Shown here piece after piece: positions 12,969 through 13,724 of a stretch of 13,724 nucleotides of DNA. The DNA comes from Ruminococcaceae bacterium UBA1772 (GTDB taxonomy: Bacteria > Bacillota > Clostridia > Oscillospirales > Acutalibacteraceae). The stretch spans positions 9,179-22,902 of the forward strand of contig DCGS01000014.1 in NCBI GenBank assembly GCA_002314645.1. The letters are read 5' to 3'. Every line of letters begins with the position of its first letter. The first letter of the stretch is position 1. A program made the translations under genes and the position numbers. The notes beneath the pieces were generated by a model that saw only the letters and a list, made by a program, of their open reading frames with translations, searched no databases and was not told where the DNA came from.

Positions 12969-13724
12969 ATTTCAAAATAAACACTATGATCTTCTAGTAG
13001 TTGGAAGCGGTCTTTTTGGTGCAATAATCGCTCATGAAGCAAAGAAAAAAGGAAAGCGCGTTTTAGTCCTTGAAAAAAGAGACCACATAGGCGGAAACAT
13101 TTATACAGAAAAAGTTGAAGGAATTGACGTGCACAAGTACGGCGCCCACATATTCCACACATCAAATAAAGAAGTATGGGACTATGTTACCGAGCTTGTT
13201 CCTTTCAACAATTTCGTAAACTCACCTGTTGCAAACTACAAGGGTGAAATGTATAACATGCCTTTTAATATGAATACCTTTTCTAAAATGTTTGGCATTT
13301 CTACACCAGCAGAAGCAAAGGCAGTAATTGACAAAGAGCGTGAGGAAATAAAGGGTGAACCAAAGAACCTTGAAGAGCAGGCAATCAGTCTTGTTGGTAG
13401 AACCATCTACACAAAGCTTGTAAAAGGTTACACCGAAAAGCAATGGGGACGTGACTGCAAGGAGCTTCCAGCATTCATCATTAAACGCCTCCCTGTTCGT
13501 TTCACATACGACAACAACTATTTCAATGACAAATACCAAGGCATTCCTGAAGAAGGCTACACAGCCCTTATTGAAAGGCTTTTAGAGGGTGTCGACGTTG
13601 AAACTGGAATTAACTTCCTCTCTGACAAGGGAAAATACTTTACACTTGCCGACAAATGTGTCTACACAGGCCCAATAGATGAGTTTTTTGGCTATTCTAT
13701 GGGAAAACTTGAATATAGAAGCCT
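12961..13724 (+). CDS. glf: UDP-galactopyranose mutase, N-terminal part (3' end outside window)
   Basis: The visible 254 residues of about 370-390 include the FAD-binding Rossmann motif VVGSGLFGA (13-21), Glu38 in VLEKRDHIGGN, YGAHIFHT (60-67), the YTEKQWG stretch, and GPIDEFFGYSMGKLEYRS near the end, all typical of Glf. The enzyme converts UDP-galactopyranose to UDP-galactofuranose with reduced flavin, for galactofuranose-containing surface glycans. The start overlaps the regulator's end by 8 bases and has only a weak AAAGAGA ribosome site, suggesting coupling. The frame stays open to the window end. Confidence 0.93.
   Translation, partial: MPEFQNKHYDLLVVGSGLFGAIIAHEAKKKGKRVLVLEKRDHIGGNIYTEKVEGIDVHKYGAHIFHTSNKEVWDYVTELVPFNNFVNSPVANYKGEMYNMPFNMNTFSKMFGISTPAEAKAVIDKEREEIKGEPKNLEEQAISLVGRTIYTKLVKGYTEKQWGRDCKELPAFIIKRLPVRFTYDNNYFNDKYQGIPEEGYTALIERLLEGVDVETGINFLSDKGKYFTLADKCVYTGPIDEFFGYSMGKLEYRS

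Overview
The window reads as chromosomal DNA of a low-GC Gram-positive anaerobe of the class Clostridia, most likely a Lachnospiraceae-like gut or rumen bacterium. The reasons are strong GGAGG-type ribosome binding sites, TTGACA/TATAAT-type promoters, a tRNA gene with encoded CCA, a phage-lysin type common in Clostridiales, a zinc-type macrodomain, ferredoxin-like enzymes and a Gram-positive style surface protein. The genus cannot be fixed from the sequence. Both window edges cut genes: a GPH sugar symporter on the left and UDP-galactopyranose mutase on the right.

Left part (1-2680): the C-terminal part of a GPH-family symporter converges on an M20 metallopeptidase operon, with a shared bidirectional terminator. 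The minus-strand operon is a small two-helix membrane protein followed by the peptidase, coupled by an ATGA overlap. An isolated tRNA-Ser(GCT) follows, with its own near-consensus promoter and terminator.

Middle (2680-6470): first a two-gene cassette of a membrane-tethered MerR-type regulator carrying a zinc ribbon, overlapping a CPBP/CAAX intramembrane protease. Next is a phage-endolysin-like CHAP-SH3 protein with no signal peptide, whose Shine-Dalgarno lies inside a perfect hairpin. Then comes a YhhQ-type queuosine-precursor transporter with a structured leader that may be a preQ1-type riboswitch, and a 12-bp inverted repeat linking its promoter spacer to its Shine-Dalgarno. The last gene is an orphan HPt phosphotransfer protein starting directly after a terminator.

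Right part (6470-13724): a 989-residue surface-anchored neutral ceramidase with intact zinc-site residues, driven by tandem promoters. It converges, through a perfect bidirectional terminator, on a minus-strand three-gene operon of EamA/DMT exporter, zinc macrodomain ADP-ribosyl hydrolase, and aldo/keto reductase with two 4Fe-4S clusters, all joined by 4-base overlaps. Divergent from it is a one-domain DtxR/IdeR-like metalloregulator that overlaps the start of glf (UDP-galactopyranose mutase).

The most unusual points are the surface ceramidase with a repeat-rich stalk in a Firmicute, the membrane-tethered MerR/CPBP pair, and two neighbouring genes (endolysin and yhhQ) whose Shine-Dalgarno sequences both have a perfect upstream complement. 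No CRISPR array, insertion sequence or complete prophage was seen.
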